This document shows positions 7,709 to 16,357 of a stretch of 64,000 nt of DNA, piece after piece. This stretch comes from Brevundimonas intermedia (GTDB lineage: Bacteria; Pseudomonadota; Alphaproteobacteria; Caulobacterales; Caulobacteraceae): contig NZ_BSFD01000006.1 of NCBI RefSeq assembly GCF_027922165.1, forward strand, positions 1 to 64,000. Direction: 5' to 3'. Each line of letters starts with the position of its first letter. The first letter of the stretch is position 1. The notes below the pieces were generated by a model. The model was not told where the DNA came from, did no database searches, and saw nothing but the letters and a program-made list of their open reading frames with translations. A program made the position numbers and the translations under genes.

Positions 7709-9199
7709 TCAGCGGCCGTCGCCGCCTCGTAGGCGTCTGACGCCGTCGATGGCGTATTGGTTTTCCGGGTCGATCTGCAGGGACGTCTCGAAATGCAAGA
7801 TCGCCGCAGCCTTGTCGCCTTCGGCCGCCGAAATATCGGCCAGGCCGTCATGGCTGTAGGCCGATTGGGGAAACTGCTCGAGCGCGAACTGGAACACCCG
7901 ACGCGCCGCCTCCATTGAGGGCAGCCCAAGAAGTTCATAGCCTATCTCGACGATCATTTCGTCGGTCGTGAAGATTTCAGCGGAGGGCTCAGCGACCTTC
8001 ATCTCCTGATACCGACGCAGGCCCGCATCCACGCCGCCCGAGAGGATCGCATCCAGGATCAGCGTCTTTGGCTGGACTTCAGGCAGAGCCTGCGGGTCGC
8101 CGAAATATATCCCGGCCAGGGCGCGGGCCGTGCCGCCCCCGCTGGCCTCGTCGCTGTTGCTCAGAACGACGACCGTCAAGTCGTCGTCCGGGAAACGCGC
8201 GACCATGTTCGAGAAGCCCGGCCCGCTGCCAGCGTGACCAATCATGCGACGACCGTGCCAGGTCCTGATTTCCCAGCCGAAGCCGTAGTTGTTCCGAGCC
8301 TGGTCGATCATCTGTTCAGTGGACGCGCGAGAGATAAGCGTGTGGGTGTCAACCGCGCGAGCCCAGATCAACAGATCGCCCACCGTACTGCTGAGCCCGG
8401 CCTCGCCATACACGCCGGTCATCGATTGCGGCGTGGCCTCAATGAAGGTGGAGCCGAGGGAATAGTAGCCCGTCGCCAGATGAGGGATCACGAGGCGGGA
8501 GGCGTTGAAGACCGTATGGTCCATTCCAAGCGGCGTCAGGATCCGGTCCTGTAAGACATCCGGCAGCGGCTTTCCGGAAACGCGTTCGATGATCGCGCCG
8601 AGCAGATTGTAGCCCGCGTTGCTGTATCGATAGCCTTCGCCGGGTGCGAACTCGAGCGGGAGGTCCCGCACAAGCGCCACCAAGCCGCCCGTGCCGTAGG
8701 TCCGGCTGTCCAGGGTTTCGTCCCAATCCGGCAGGCTGCTGTAATTCGGTATGCCGGAGGTGTGGGTCAGCAGTTGCCGGATGGTGATGGAACGCCAGGC
8801 GAGGGGGCAATCGGCGAGATAGTCACAGGCAAGATCATCGACCTTCAGCTTGCCTTCCTCCTGCAGCATCATGATCAGGAGGGCGGTGAAGGGCTTGGTG
8901 ACCGACGCCAACTGGTAAAGGGTGTCGTCCGCATTGGGAACGTCAAAGGCTCTGTTCGCCAACCCATAGCTCTTGCGGAAGATCGGCGCGCCGTCCCGGG
9001 CGACCAGGACCGTGCCGCTGAAGGCCGCGTTCCGGACGGCGGCCTGCATATAGGCGTCAAACGCTGCGCTTTGGTCCGCCGACCGCCCGGACGGCTGGGT
9101 CGCTGCGGAGTGAGCCGGGCCGGCGCCTGGAGCCGCGAGCGCAGGCTGCCCCAGTGTGAATGCCGAGATGGCGAAGGTCGCCGCCAAAAGTTTTGTCAT
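7709..9199 (-). CDS. Serine hydrolase (beta-lactamase/class C PBP fold) with C-terminal repeat domain
   Basis: This secreted protein of 496 residues has a signal peptide ending PALAAP. The penicillin-binding-like catalytic domain shows SVTK (S99-K102), YSN in YRYSNAGYN, and HAG in MIGHAGSGPG. The last 80 or so residues look like one or two TPR-like helical repeats, seen in many esterase-type members. The substrate is unknown (ester, peptide or D-amino-acid bond). It is divergent from the MarR gene at 9312, with an AT-rich palindrome between them, so MarR control is likely. A GTG two codons upstream is an alternative start. Confidence 0.88.
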   Translation of the reverse strand: MTKLLAATFAISAFTLGQPALAAPGAGPAHSAATQPSGRSADQSAAFDAYMQAAVRNAAFSGTVLVARDGAPIFRKSYGLANRAFDVPNADDTLYQLASVTKPFTALLIMMLQEEGKLKVDDLACDYLADCPLAWRSITIRQLLTHTSGIPNYSSLPDWDETLDSRTYGTGGLVALVRDLPLEFAPGEGYRYSNAGYNLLGAIIERVSGKPLPDVLQDRILTPLGMDHTVFNASRLVIPHLATGYYSLGSTFIEATPQSMTGVYGEAGLSSTVGDLLIWARAVDTHTLISRASTEQMIDQARNNYGFGWEIRTWHGRRMIGHAGSGPGFSNMVARFPDDDLTVVVLSNSDEASGGGTARALAGIYFGDPQALPEVQPKTLILDAILSGGVDAGLRRYQEMKVAEPSAEIFTTDEMIVEIGYELLGLPSMEAARRVFQFALEQFPQSAYSHDGLADISAAEGDKAAAILHFETSLQIDPENQYAIDGVRRLRGGDGR

Positions 9200-9230
9200 G
9201 GTCACGGTGACGGCCCCCTGAAGCGAAAAT

Positions 9231-9261
9231 ATCTTTGTATCAAAATATATTATGCAAAGAT
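9231..9261. promoter_or_regulatory. Putative MarR operator
   Basis: The arms ATCTTTGTAT (9231-9240) and ATGCAAAGAT (9252-9261) form an inverted repeat with one mismatch and an AT-rich centre. It is the only strongly AT-rich stretch in the area and lies between the divergent MarR and serine hydrolase genes, where an autoregulatory MarR site is expected. Confidence 0.55.
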
Positions 9262-9311
9262 TCTTTCTGTCAAGGTTTGTGCCCACCCGAGCGCTGGGTT
9301 AGTGTGATCGA

Positions 9312-9830
9312 ATGACGACGACATCATCCCGTCCGGACGTGATCGATACGGTGCTCGCAGATTGGCGGAGCGCGCGCCCAGAGACCAAGGCAGGCGCGTT
9401 GCACGTGGTGGGGCGCATTCTTTGGTTGGGGCGGCGCTATGAAGAAGCCGTCGCTCAGTTGCTGTCGGAGCACCATCTCTCCTATTCCGACTACGACGTC
9501 CTCGCGACCCTGCGCCGGGCTGGCGCGCCCTTCGAGTTGACCCCGACCGAATTGGCCAAACGCGTGCTTCTGAGTTCCGGCGGCCTCACCGCCTGTCTTC
9601 GACGTCTGGAGTCCTCGGACCTCGTCTCCCGTCATGGCGTGCCGGAAGATCGCCGACGCCTGATGGCCAAACTGACGCCCAAGGGGTTTGACCTGGTGGA
9701 ATCGTTCATTGATCAGCGGTTCGCCCTGGCGGATCTTGCCTTGGTCGAGCTTGATCGTGATGAGAGAGATCAGATGGAAGCCCTGCTGCGTCGGCTTGTG
9801 GTTTCGGCTGGGGGGGAGGCGCTCCGCTAA
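9312..9830 (+). CDS. MarR family transcriptional regulator
   Basis: The 172-residue protein has the MarR winged-helix layout. A dimerisation helix leads into YSDYDVLATL, the recognition helix region contains LAKRVLLSSGGLTACLRRLE, and the wing contains EDRRRLMAKLTPKG. Such proteins repress neighbouring genes and release DNA on binding a small phenolic or lipophilic ligand or on oxidation. No obvious redox cysteine pair is present. The likely target is the divergent serine hydrolase gene. The ligand is not predictable. Confidence 0.9.
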   Translation: MTTTSSRPDVIDTVLADWRSARPETKAGALHVVGRILWLGRRYEEAVAQLLSEHHLSYSDYDVLATLRRAGAPFELTPTELAKRVLLSSGGLTACLRRLESSDLVSRHGVPEDRRRLMAKLTPKGFDLVESFIDQRFALADLALVELDRDERDQMEALLRRLVVSAGGEALR

Positions 9831-10266
9831 GCGGCAGAGCCGTGGCCTCCAAAGCTGACCGTTTCAGACGGCGCCTGCGGCTCTCGCCCTCGGCCGGAAC
9901 CGTCGCCAACCGACGTCTATTCGCCGTTTCCTGCATCGGAACAGCGTCGCCTGGGACGCTCGCGATCACGACTTCCCATCCCAATTCCGCAACCAAACCC
10001 CCGCCTTTTCAACCCCCTGCCTCCCGCAACCGCCCTTCAACCTATCACACCCCAAAACCGTGCCATCATGCCCGCACGGTCTTTGACAACTGAACCCCCT
10101 CGCCCGTCCCGACCCGCTCGGGTCGGCGCGCCCCGGCGCCCCACCCCGAAGATTGTACGAAAATAGACTCCTTTTTTTTGCAGTGGATTGAGTCTAATCC
10201 CGCCCCGGAACGGCCCGTCGGCCCCGCCCCCTCCCGCTCGGGCTTTCGGCGCCCTATCTGCAGTCC
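9831..10266 (+). other. Intergenic stretch upstream of hslU
   Basis: No convincing gene is seen here. The only structured element is a 7-bp inverted repeat, TAGACTC (10164-10170) and GAGTCTA (10190-10196), that encloses a run of eight T. It lies about 70 nt before hslU. The T-run is inside the loop, so it is not a normal terminator. Confidence 0.5.
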
Positions 10267-11568
10267 ATGACTGACCTCTCCCCCCGCGAAATCGTCTCCG
10301 AACTGGATCGCTATATCGTCGGCCAGGACGACGCCAAGCGCGCCGTGGCCGTGGCCCTGCGCAATCGCTGGCGTCGCAAGCGCGTGCCCGAGGATCTGCG
10401 TGACGAGGTGACGCCCAAGAACATCCTGATGATCGGCCCGACCGGCGTCGGCAAGACCGAGATCGCCCGGCGGCTGGCGCGGCTGGCCGGGTCGCCCTTC
10501 CTCAAGGTCGAGGCGACCAAGTTCACCGAGGTCGGCTATGTCGGCCGCGACGTCGATCAGATCATGCGCGACCTGGTCGAGAGCGCCCTGGTCATGGTGC
10601 GCGACCGCCGCCGCGGCGAGGTCCGGGCGCGGGCCGAGGGCGCGGCCGAGGACCGGATCCTGGACGCCCTGGTCGGTCCCGGCGCCGGGCCGGCGACGCG
10701 CGACAGCTTCCGCAAGAAGCTGCGGGCCGGCGAACTGGACGACAAGGAGATCGAGATCGCCCTGGCCGACACCGCCTCGCCGATCCAGGGGCTGGACATC
10801 CCCGGCGGCGGGGCCGTGGGCCTGCTGAACCTGTCGGAGATGCTGGGCAAGATGGGCGGCGGCCGGACCAAGACGGTCAAGCTGACGGTCCGCGACGCCA
10901 CCGGCCCCCTGATCGCCGAAGAGGGCGACAAGCTGCTGGATCAGGACAGCCTGACCAAGGAGGCGCTGATCCTGGCCGAGAACGAGGGCATCGTCTTCCT
11001 GGACGAGATCGACAAGGTGGCCGCCCGCCAGGGCGCGTCCGGGGCCGATGTGTCGCGCGAGGGGGTGCAGCGCGACCTGCTGCCCCTGATCGAGGGGACC
11101 ACCGTCTCGACCAAATACGGGCCGGTGAAGACCGACCACGTCCTGTTCATCGCCTCAGGCGCCTTCCACGTGGCCAAGCCGTCGGACCTGCTGCCCGAAC
11201 TTCAGGGCCGGCTGCCGATCCGGGTCGAGCTGAAGGCCCTGACGCGGGACGACTTCAAGCGGATCCTGACCGAGCCCGAGGCCAATCTGATCCGTCAGAA
11301 CCAGGCCCTGCTGGCCACCGAGGACGTGACCCTGACCTTCACCGACGACGCGGTCGAGGCCCTGGCCGACGCAGCGGTGGCGGCCAACTCGGCCGTCGAG
11401 AACATCGGGGCGCGGCGGCTTCAGACCGTGCTGGAGCGGGTGCTGGAGGAGACCAGCTTCAAGGCCTCGGACCTGTCGGGCCAGACGGTCACCTTCGACG
11501 GAGCGGCGGTGCGCGACAAGCTGAGCGCCCTGACCAAGGACGTGGATCTGAGCCGGTTCATTCTTTAG
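10267..11568 (+). CDS. hslU: ATP-dependent protease ATPase subunit HslU
   Basis: HslU is the hexameric AAA+ unfoldase that feeds substrates to the HslV peptidase. The 433-residue protein has Walker [10 protein letters not shown] (57-65), Walker B IVFLDEID (about 240-247), the family-specific I domain between them, and the C-terminal tail ending SRFIL, which docks into HslV. hslV is usually adjacent but is not in this window. The last 11 nt overlap the end of the convergent BrkB-like gene. Confidence 0.96.
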   Translation: MTDLSPREIVSELDRYIVGQDDAKRAVAVALRNRWRRKRVPEDLRDEVTPKNILMIGPTGVGKTEIARRLARLAGSPFLKVEATKFTEVGYVGRDVDQIMRDLVESALVMVRDRRRGEVRARAEGAAEDRILDALVGPGAGPATRDSFRKKLRAGELDDKEIEIALADTASPIQGLDIPGGGAVGLLNLSEMLGKMGGGRTKTVKLTVRDATGPLIAEEGDKLLDQDSLTKEALILAENEGIVFLDEIDKVAARQGASGADVSREGVQRDLLPLIEGTTVSTKYGPVKTDHVLFIASGAFHVAKPSDLLPELQGRLPIRVELKALTRDDFKRILTEPEANLIRQNQALLATEDVTLTFTDDAVEALADAAVAANSAVENIGARRLQTVLERVLEETSFKASDLSGQTVTFDGAAVRDKLSALTKDVDLSRFIL

Positions 11569-12805
11569 CGGCCTTGTCCCGCTCGCGGCGGTTCCGGCGG
11601 CGCATCAGCCGGTCGGCGACCGCCTCGGCGTGGCGCTGGGTGAAGGCCAGGGCGGCGGGGTTGCCCCGCTTGGCGCCGACGCTGTCGGCCACCTTGGCGC
11701 CCCGTTCGCCTATGGGCTGCGACTTGCCGGTGGTGGTGTCTATCGCCGTCTGATGCTCGATCTCGGCGTTCAGCTCGGCGCCCATCAGGATCACCTGGAC
11801 CGACAGCCAGGTCCACAGCAGGAAGCCCATCATGGCCGCCAGCGGGCCATAGGAGTCGGTGCGGACGAAGTTGGTCAGGTACCAGCTGAAGACGAACGAG
11901 ACCGTCAGGCTGACCACCGCCGCAAAGATCGCCCCCGGCGTCAGCCAGCGCCAGCGCGCCTTCTGCCGGCACGGACCGAACCGGTAGATCAGGGTCAGGG
12001 CCGCGACATAGCCGACCAGCAAAAGGGGCCAGCGCAGCAGGGCCAGCAGGCCCCACTCCTCCTGCAGACCGAACAGACGCACCACCACCGGCACCCCGAC
12101 CACCAGCAGCGAGCTGAACAGCACGGCGGCCACCGCCCCCAGAGTGAAGCCCATACACAGAAGGTTGTAGCGGACGATGTTGCGGCGCTCGACCTCGTGA
12201 TAGGCGATGTTCAGCCCGTAGAAGAGCACCTTGACCGCCCCATTGGCCGTCCACAGCGACAGGGCCAGGGTCCAGATCAGGGTGAAGGTCAGTTGCCCGC
12301 TGGAGTTCGCGGCCAGCCGCTCCATCTCGCCGCCCAGGAAGGCGGCGATGCTGCTGGGCATGACGCCATACAGGAACTGGAGCCGGCTCCAGGCGTCGGC
12401 CGGATCGGCGAACAGGCCGTACAGGGTCACGAACGTCCCCAGCAGCGGGAACAGGGACAGCAGGGTGAAGAAGGTCACGCCTCCAGCCACGAACCCGACC
12501 CGGTCGCCGAAGTAGGAGCCCCCCGTGCGCCACAAGATGTCGGTCCAGCCCTTGCGCGGGATGTGTTCGGGCCGGGCCGCCATCCGGCCGCGGCCCGGCT
12601 CCTTCGTTTCGTAGTCCTCGGGCGTCGGGGGTTTGGGCGGCAGGGGTTCGGGGCGTTCGGGCCGCAGCTCCAGCCCCACCTTGTGACCCTGGGTATAGAG
12701 CAGATGGGCCGCGCCGGCGCCGGCGCTCAGACCGCCCAGGGCCGCAGCGACGAACTTCCACAAGGGGCGGCGGGGGGGAGGCGCGGAAGACTTGAACCTG
12801 GACAT
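11558..12805 (-). CDS. YihY/BrkB family inner membrane protein
   Basis: The protein of 415 residues has a proline-rich cytoplasmic N-terminus, about six membrane segments, and a charged C-terminal tail. Family signatures seen are [21 protein letters not shown], the Y-H-E region near the middle, and the [19 protein letters not shown] segment near the end. The role of the family is unsettled; it is sometimes misnamed ribonuclease BN. ATG 12805 is chosen because it sits 9 nt after the CGTT of an EcfG-type promoter; the frame continues upstream into prmC. Confidence 0.88.
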   Translation of the reverse strand: MSRFKSSAPPPRRPLWKFVAAALGGLSAGAGAAHLLYTQGHKVGLELRPERPEPLPPKPPTPEDYETKEPGRGRMAARPEHIPRKGWTDILWRTGGSYFGDRVGFVAGGVTFFTLLSLFPLLGTFVTLYGLFADPADAWSRLQFLYGVMPSSIAAFLGGEMERLAANSSGQLTFTLIWTLALSLWTANGAVKVLFYGLNIAYHEVERRNIVRYNLLCMGFTLGAVAAVLFSSLLVVGVPVVVRLFGLQEEWGLLALLRWPLLLVGYVAALTLIYRFGPCRQKARWRWLTPGAIFAAVVSLTVSFVFSWYLTNFVRTDSYGPLAAMMGFLLWTWLSVQVILMGAELNAEIEHQTAIDTTTGKSQPIGERGAKVADSVGAKRGNPAALAFTQRHAEAVADRLMRRRNRRERDKAAKE

Positions 12806-12814
12806 CAGCAGGCG

Positions 12815-12839
12815 AACGGCGCAGCCGCCGCGACGTTCC
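12815..12839 (-). promoter_or_regulatory. EcfG/SigT-type promoter of the BrkB-like gene
   Basis: On the minus strand GGAAC (12835-12839) and CGTT (12815-12818) are separated by 16 nt, identical in layout to the promoters of the stress locus. Nine nt separate CGTT from the ATG, so the message would be leaderless or nearly so, as for the lipocalin. Confidence 0.6.
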
Positions 12840-12898
12840 CGCCGGGCGCGCAACCGGCCGTGCTTGAAATCCCCGCCGCGAAGGGCCAATCACCCGAA

Positions 12899-13813
12899 AT
12901 GACCACCGAGCCCCTCTCCCCCAAGCCGAACGACGGCGCCGCAACCCTGCTGACCGTGTGGAAGGCCGCCCAGGCCCGCCTGAAGGGCGGACGCATCGAC
13001 AGCCCGGCCATCGACGCCCGCCTGCTGCTGGAAGCCGCCGCCGGCGCCAGCCGTATGGACATTCTGACCGATCCCTATCGCGTCGTCACGCCCGAGCAGC
13101 AGGCCGAGTACGAGGCCATGGTCGAACGCCGCCTGCGCCGCGAGCCCGTCTCGCGGATCGTCGGCAAGAAGGGCTTCTGGAAGATCATGCTGAACGTCAC
13201 CCCCGACGTCCTCAGCCCCCGCCCCGACACCGAGACCATCCTCGACATCGCCCTGCTGGCCTTCGCCAAGACCCAGGCCTTCAGCATCGCCGACCTGGGC
13301 ACCGGCTCGGGCGCCATCCTGCTGGCCCTGCTGGCCGAGCGGCCGGCGGCTCAGGGCGTGGGCACCGATATCTCGACCGAGGCCCTGGCCGTGGCCAAGG
13401 AGAACGCCGCCAACCTGGACCTGAACGAACGCGCCGCCTTCCTGCGCACCGAATGGGCGGCGGGCTTCGGCGACGCCGGCTTCGACCTGGTGGTGTCCAA
13501 CCCGCCCTATATCCCCACCGACCACATCCCGACCCTGGACCCCGAGGTCCGCGACCACGACCCCCACCTGGCCCTGGACGGCGGCCCCGACGGGCTTCAG
13601 GCCTATCGCGACCTGGCGCCCGAGGTGAAGCGGATCCTCAAGCCCGGCGGCGTCTTCGCCGTCGAGATCGGCTGGGACCAGGGGCCCCAGGTCAAGGCCC
13701 TGTTCGAGGCCCAGGGCTTCGCCGACGTCAAGGTGATCAAGGACCTGGGCGAACGCGACCGCGTCGTCACCAACGGCCCCGACCCCCGGACCAATCCGAT
13801 CCCGCAGGACTGA
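12899..13813 (+). CDS. prmC: Peptide chain release factor N(5)-glutamine methyltransferase
   Basis: PrmC (HemK) methylates the GGQ glutamine of release factors using S-adenosylmethionine. The 304-residue protein has an N-terminal helical domain, the SAM-binding motif ADLGTGSGAI, and the catalytic NPPY motif (residues 201-204). The length is typical. The frame stays open far upstream, but that region is antisense to the BrkB-like gene; the ATG at 12899 matches the family start. prfA, the usual neighbour, is not present. Confidence 0.94.
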   Translation: MTTEPLSPKPNDGAATLLTVWKAAQARLKGGRIDSPAIDARLLLEAAAGASRMDILTDPYRVVTPEQQAEYEAMVERRLRREPVSRIVGKKGFWKIMLNVTPDVLSPRPDTETILDIALLAFAKTQAFSIADLGTGSGAILLALLAERPAAQGVGTDISTEALAVAKENAANLDLNERAAFLRTEWAAGFGDAGFDLVVSNPPYIPTDHIPTLDPEVRDHDPHLALDGGPDGLQAYRDLAPEVKRILKPGGVFAVEIGWDQGPQVKALFEAQGFADVKVIKDLGERDRVVTNGPDPRTNPIPQD

Positions 13814-13905
13814 GGGCGAACTGTAAAGCCTTGATTTTTCAAGCGGCGCCTTAGGAACCGCGCCCGCACAGCCGGATTGAACTCGCTCACACTGGGAGAT
13901 CCGAC

Positions 13906-15063
13906 ATGAAGGCGTTGTGCTGGCACGGCAAGGGCGACATCCGCTGCGAAGAGGTGCCTGATCCCACCATCGAGGACGGCCGCGACGCCGTCATCCGGGT
14001 GACGAGCTGCGCCATCTGCGGCTCGGACCTGCACCTCTACGGCGGCTTTGTGCCCGGCATGAAGTCCGGCGACGTCATGGGCCACGAAACGATGGGCGAG
14101 GTCGTCGCCGTCGGCAAGGACAACGACAAGCTCAAGGTCGGCGACCGCGTCGTCGTGCCCTTCACCATCAGCTGCGGCGACTGCAAGATGTGCCGCGCCA
14201 GCCTGTTCAGCCTGTGCCAGCGCTCCAATCCGAACGGCGCCGAACAGGCCAAGCAGACCGGCTATCCGACCGCCGGCCTGTACGGCTACAGCGAGATGTA
14301 CGGCGGTTTCGCCGGGGGCCAGGCCGAGTACCTGCGCATCCCCTACGCCGACGTCGGACCGATCAAGGTGCCCGAGGGTCTGACCGACGATCAGGTGCTG
14401 TTCCTGTCCGACATCTTCCCGACCGGCTGGATGGCGGCGGAGAACTGCAACATCCAGCCCGGCCAGACCATCCTGGTGTTCGGCTGCGGGCCGGTGGGCC
14501 AGTTCGCCATCCGCAGCGCCTTCATGATGGGCGCCGGCCGGGTCATCGCCATCGACCAGGTGCCCGAGCGGCTGGCCCTGGCCCAGGCGGCCGGCGCCGA
14601 GACCATCGACTTCTCCGAGGGCGACCTGCAGGAACGGATCAAGGCCCTGACCAACGGCGAAGGCCCGGATGCGGTGATCGAGGCCGTCGGTCTGGAGAGC
14701 CACGGCTCGGGCAGCATGCTCGAGAAGGTGCAGGAGACGGTCGCCGGCAAGCTGGAACGCCCCTATGCGTTGAACCAGGCCATCGTCGCCTGCAAACCCG
14801 GCGGGATCATCAGCCTGCCCGGCGTCTTCGTCGGCGTCGTCCCCACCATGCTGGGCGCCTTCGTCGGCAAGGCCCTGACCCTCAAGACCGGTCAGACCCA
14901 CGTCCAGCGCTACCTGGAGCCCCTGATGAAGAAGGTCGTCGACGGCGAGATCGACCCCAGCTTCCTGATCACCCACAAGATCGGGCTGGAAGATGGGCCG
15001 GACGCCTACAAGACCTTCCAGGAGAAGGCGGACGGCTGCATCAAGGTGGTGATCAACCCCTGA
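13906..15063 (+). CDS. Zinc-dependent alcohol dehydrogenase
   Basis: The 385-residue medium-chain dehydrogenase has the catalytic zinc site (CAICGSDLH and GHE), the four-cysteine structural zinc lobe ([15 protein letters not shown]), and an NAD-binding segment [13 protein letters not shown]. The long form with NLMKKV-type C-terminus resembles glutathione-independent formaldehyde dehydrogenase-like enzymes found across alphaproteobacteria. The substrate is not predictable. A clear Shine-Dalgarno (GGGAG) lies 7 nt upstream. The gene stands alone. Confidence 0.9.
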   Translation: MKALCWHGKGDIRCEEVPDPTIEDGRDAVIRVTSCAICGSDLHLYGGFVPGMKSGDVMGHETMGEVVAVGKDNDKLKVGDRVVVPFTISCGDCKMCRASLFSLCQRSNPNGAEQAKQTGYPTAGLYGYSEMYGGFAGGQAEYLRIPYADVGPIKVPEGLTDDQVLFLSDIFPTGWMAAENCNIQPGQTILVFGCGPVGQFAIRSAFMMGAGRVIAIDQVPERLALAQAAGAETIDFSEGDLQERIKALTNGEGPDAVIEAVGLESHGSGSMLEKVQETVAGKLERPYALNQAIVACKPGGIISLPGVFVGVVPTMLGAFVGKALTLKTGQTHVQRYLEPLMKKVVDGEIDPSFLITHKIGLEDGPDAYKTFQEKADGCIKVVINP

Positions 15064-15070
15064 CGCCGGT

Positions 15071-15102
15071 TCCAGACCCTGGGGGAAAGACCAGGGTCTG
15101 GA
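15071..15102 (+). terminator. Hairpin after the alcohol dehydrogenase gene
   Basis: A perfect 12-bp stem (15071-15082 with 15091-15102, loop of eight) starts 8 nt after the stop codon. There is no T-run, so it is either a weak terminator or an mRNA 3'-end stabiliser. Confidence 0.55.
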
Positions 15103-15385
15103 GCGTCGCACCGAGTCGGGGTTGGCGCATGAGCCTGTCGTAAAAACAGGGTGACAAAGCGCCAAAAGCGCCAAATCCCGATATGCATTTCGTCCGAACA
15201 TGCGCCATGCCGTCCTTGGTCCCGAAACTTCGCGGGCGACAGGATGGCATGGTTTTCGGGGGTGGTGGGCAGGAGGCGGTTTGACGGGGTCAAGGCCTTG
15301 ATAAGGCAGGGATTTGCGATTCGAATTGGGCGCGTTCGACGGCGAGGCGGACCTTCCCCCGCTTGCGGCACGCGTGACTATTGGT

Positions 15386-15582
15386 CCCTCTCCCGTTGGG
15401 AGAGGGCTTGAGCGCACGGCGGCGCAGCCGTCGTCCTTGCGCGAAAGGGTGAGGGTCGTGCGCCACCCGGCGTCCGCTGCGGCCAGACCGGTGCGACGGC
15501 TTGCGCCGACTTGGACACCCGACCCTCATCCGTCCGCTTCGCGGCCACCTTCTCCCAATGGGAGAAGGATAAGAGGTGCGGC
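15386..15582. repeat. Long composite repeat, copy A (upstream of DUF559 gene)
   Basis: This element begins with a hairpin (CCCTCTCCC, GTT, GGGAGAGGG; 15386-15406), continues with several internal palindromes including a GGGTGAGGGTCG / CGACCCTCAT pair, and ends with a second hairpin (CCTTCTCCC, AAT, GGGAGAAGG; 15548-15568) and a shared tail. It recurs in the same orientation at 16083-16304 with an internal length difference. The pair flanks the DUF559 gene. The rest of 15103-15718 shows no gene. Confidence 0.88.
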
Positions 15583-15718
15583 TGTCCGATTCACTGTGCG
15601 CTTACCCATCTTGCCGAAAGGCGCAGAACGGTATCGGATGACTGTCGGCAGGAGGCTTGATGGCTTTTTATCGGGCGGTCTCCCTGCGACGGGTTGAGAT
15701 GACGCCGATGCTCGAGCA

Positions 15719-16075
15719 ATGACGTCCAACCGGCTGACGCCGCATGCGCGGGGACTGCGACAAAGCGGCGGCTTGGCCGAGGACCGTGTCTGGACGCGGT
15801 TGCGCGGCGGCGCTGTCGATGGCTGGAAGGTTCGGCGTCAGCATCCGGTCGGCCGCTTTGTCGTCGATTTCGCCTGCGTCCCGCTCCATCTGGTCATCGA
15901 GATCGACGGCGGGGTGCATGAACGCGATGACGTGGTGCTGAACGATCACCTTCGCCAGCAAACCATCGAGGCCCTCGGCTGGACCGTCGTTCGCTTCACC
16001 AATGCCCAAGCCCTGACCGAACCCTGGCGCATAGACGACGCGATCCGGGATCGCGCGAAGACACTAGGCTTCTGA
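15719..16075 (+). CDS. DUF559 protein (Vsr/PD-(D/E)XK nuclease-like)
   Basis: The 118-residue protein carries the DUF559 core: RRQHPVGRFVVDFAC (residues 39-53), LVIEIDGGVH (58-67), and VVRFTNAQAL near the end. The arrangement of D and E-x-D resembles the active site of Vsr-type mismatch endonucleases, so DNA cleavage is plausible but unproven. The gene is a single cistron lying between two copies of a roughly 200-bp composite repeat, copy B starting 8 nt after the stop codon. This suggests an association between nuclease and repeat. Confidence 0.85.
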   Translation: MTSNRLTPHARGLRQSGGLAEDRVWTRLRGGAVDGWKVRRQHPVGRFVVDFACVPLHLVIEIDGGVHERDDVVLNDHLRQQTIEALGWTVVRFTNAQALTEPWRIDDAIRDRAKTLGF

Positions 16076-16082
16076 CGGCCTT

Positions 16083-16304
16083 CCCTTTCCCGTTGGGAGA
16101 GGGCTTGAGCGCACGGCGGCGCAGCCGTCCTTCTTGCGCGACCCGAAGGGCGGCGCGAAGCAGCCAAAGGGTGAGGGTCGTGCGCCGCCCTATCGTCCGC
16201 TGCGGCCCGGCCGGTGCGACGGCTTGCGCCGGCTTCGACACCCGACCCTCATCCGTCCGCTTCGCGGCCACCTTCTCCCAATGGGAGAAGGATAAGAGGT
16301 GCGG
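16083..16304. repeat. Long composite repeat, copy B (downstream of DUF559 gene)
   Basis: Same orientation and same terminal hairpins as copy A (15386-15582). It has extra sequence in the middle (about 16139-16172, with GCGCGACCCGAAGGGCGGC). The outer hairpin starts 8 nt after the DUF559 stop codon, and the tail ATAAGAGGTGCGG is shared by both copies. It lies between the DUF559 gene and the end of clpB. Confidence 0.88.
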
Positions 16305-16357
16305 CGTCCAGAACCCCTCCAACCCCGCGCAGGCGGGGAGGAGACGGCGCGACGGCC

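Noticed and set aside
9842-10093. 83-codon open frame in the gap before hslU
   Set aside because: Composition is Pro/Ser/Arg-rich, there is no ribosome binding site and no family match.
10164-10196. Intrinsic terminator before hslU
   Set aside because: The T-run lies inside the loop of the inverted repeat instead of after the stem.
11630-12898. Extension of the prmC reading frame over the BrkB-like gene
   Set aside because: The sequence is Gln/Gly/Arg-rich antisense translation of a clear membrane protein gene.
13853-13880. EcfG-type promoter before the alcohol dehydrogenase (GGAAC then GATT after 16 nt)
   Set aside because: The -10 element does not match CGTT.
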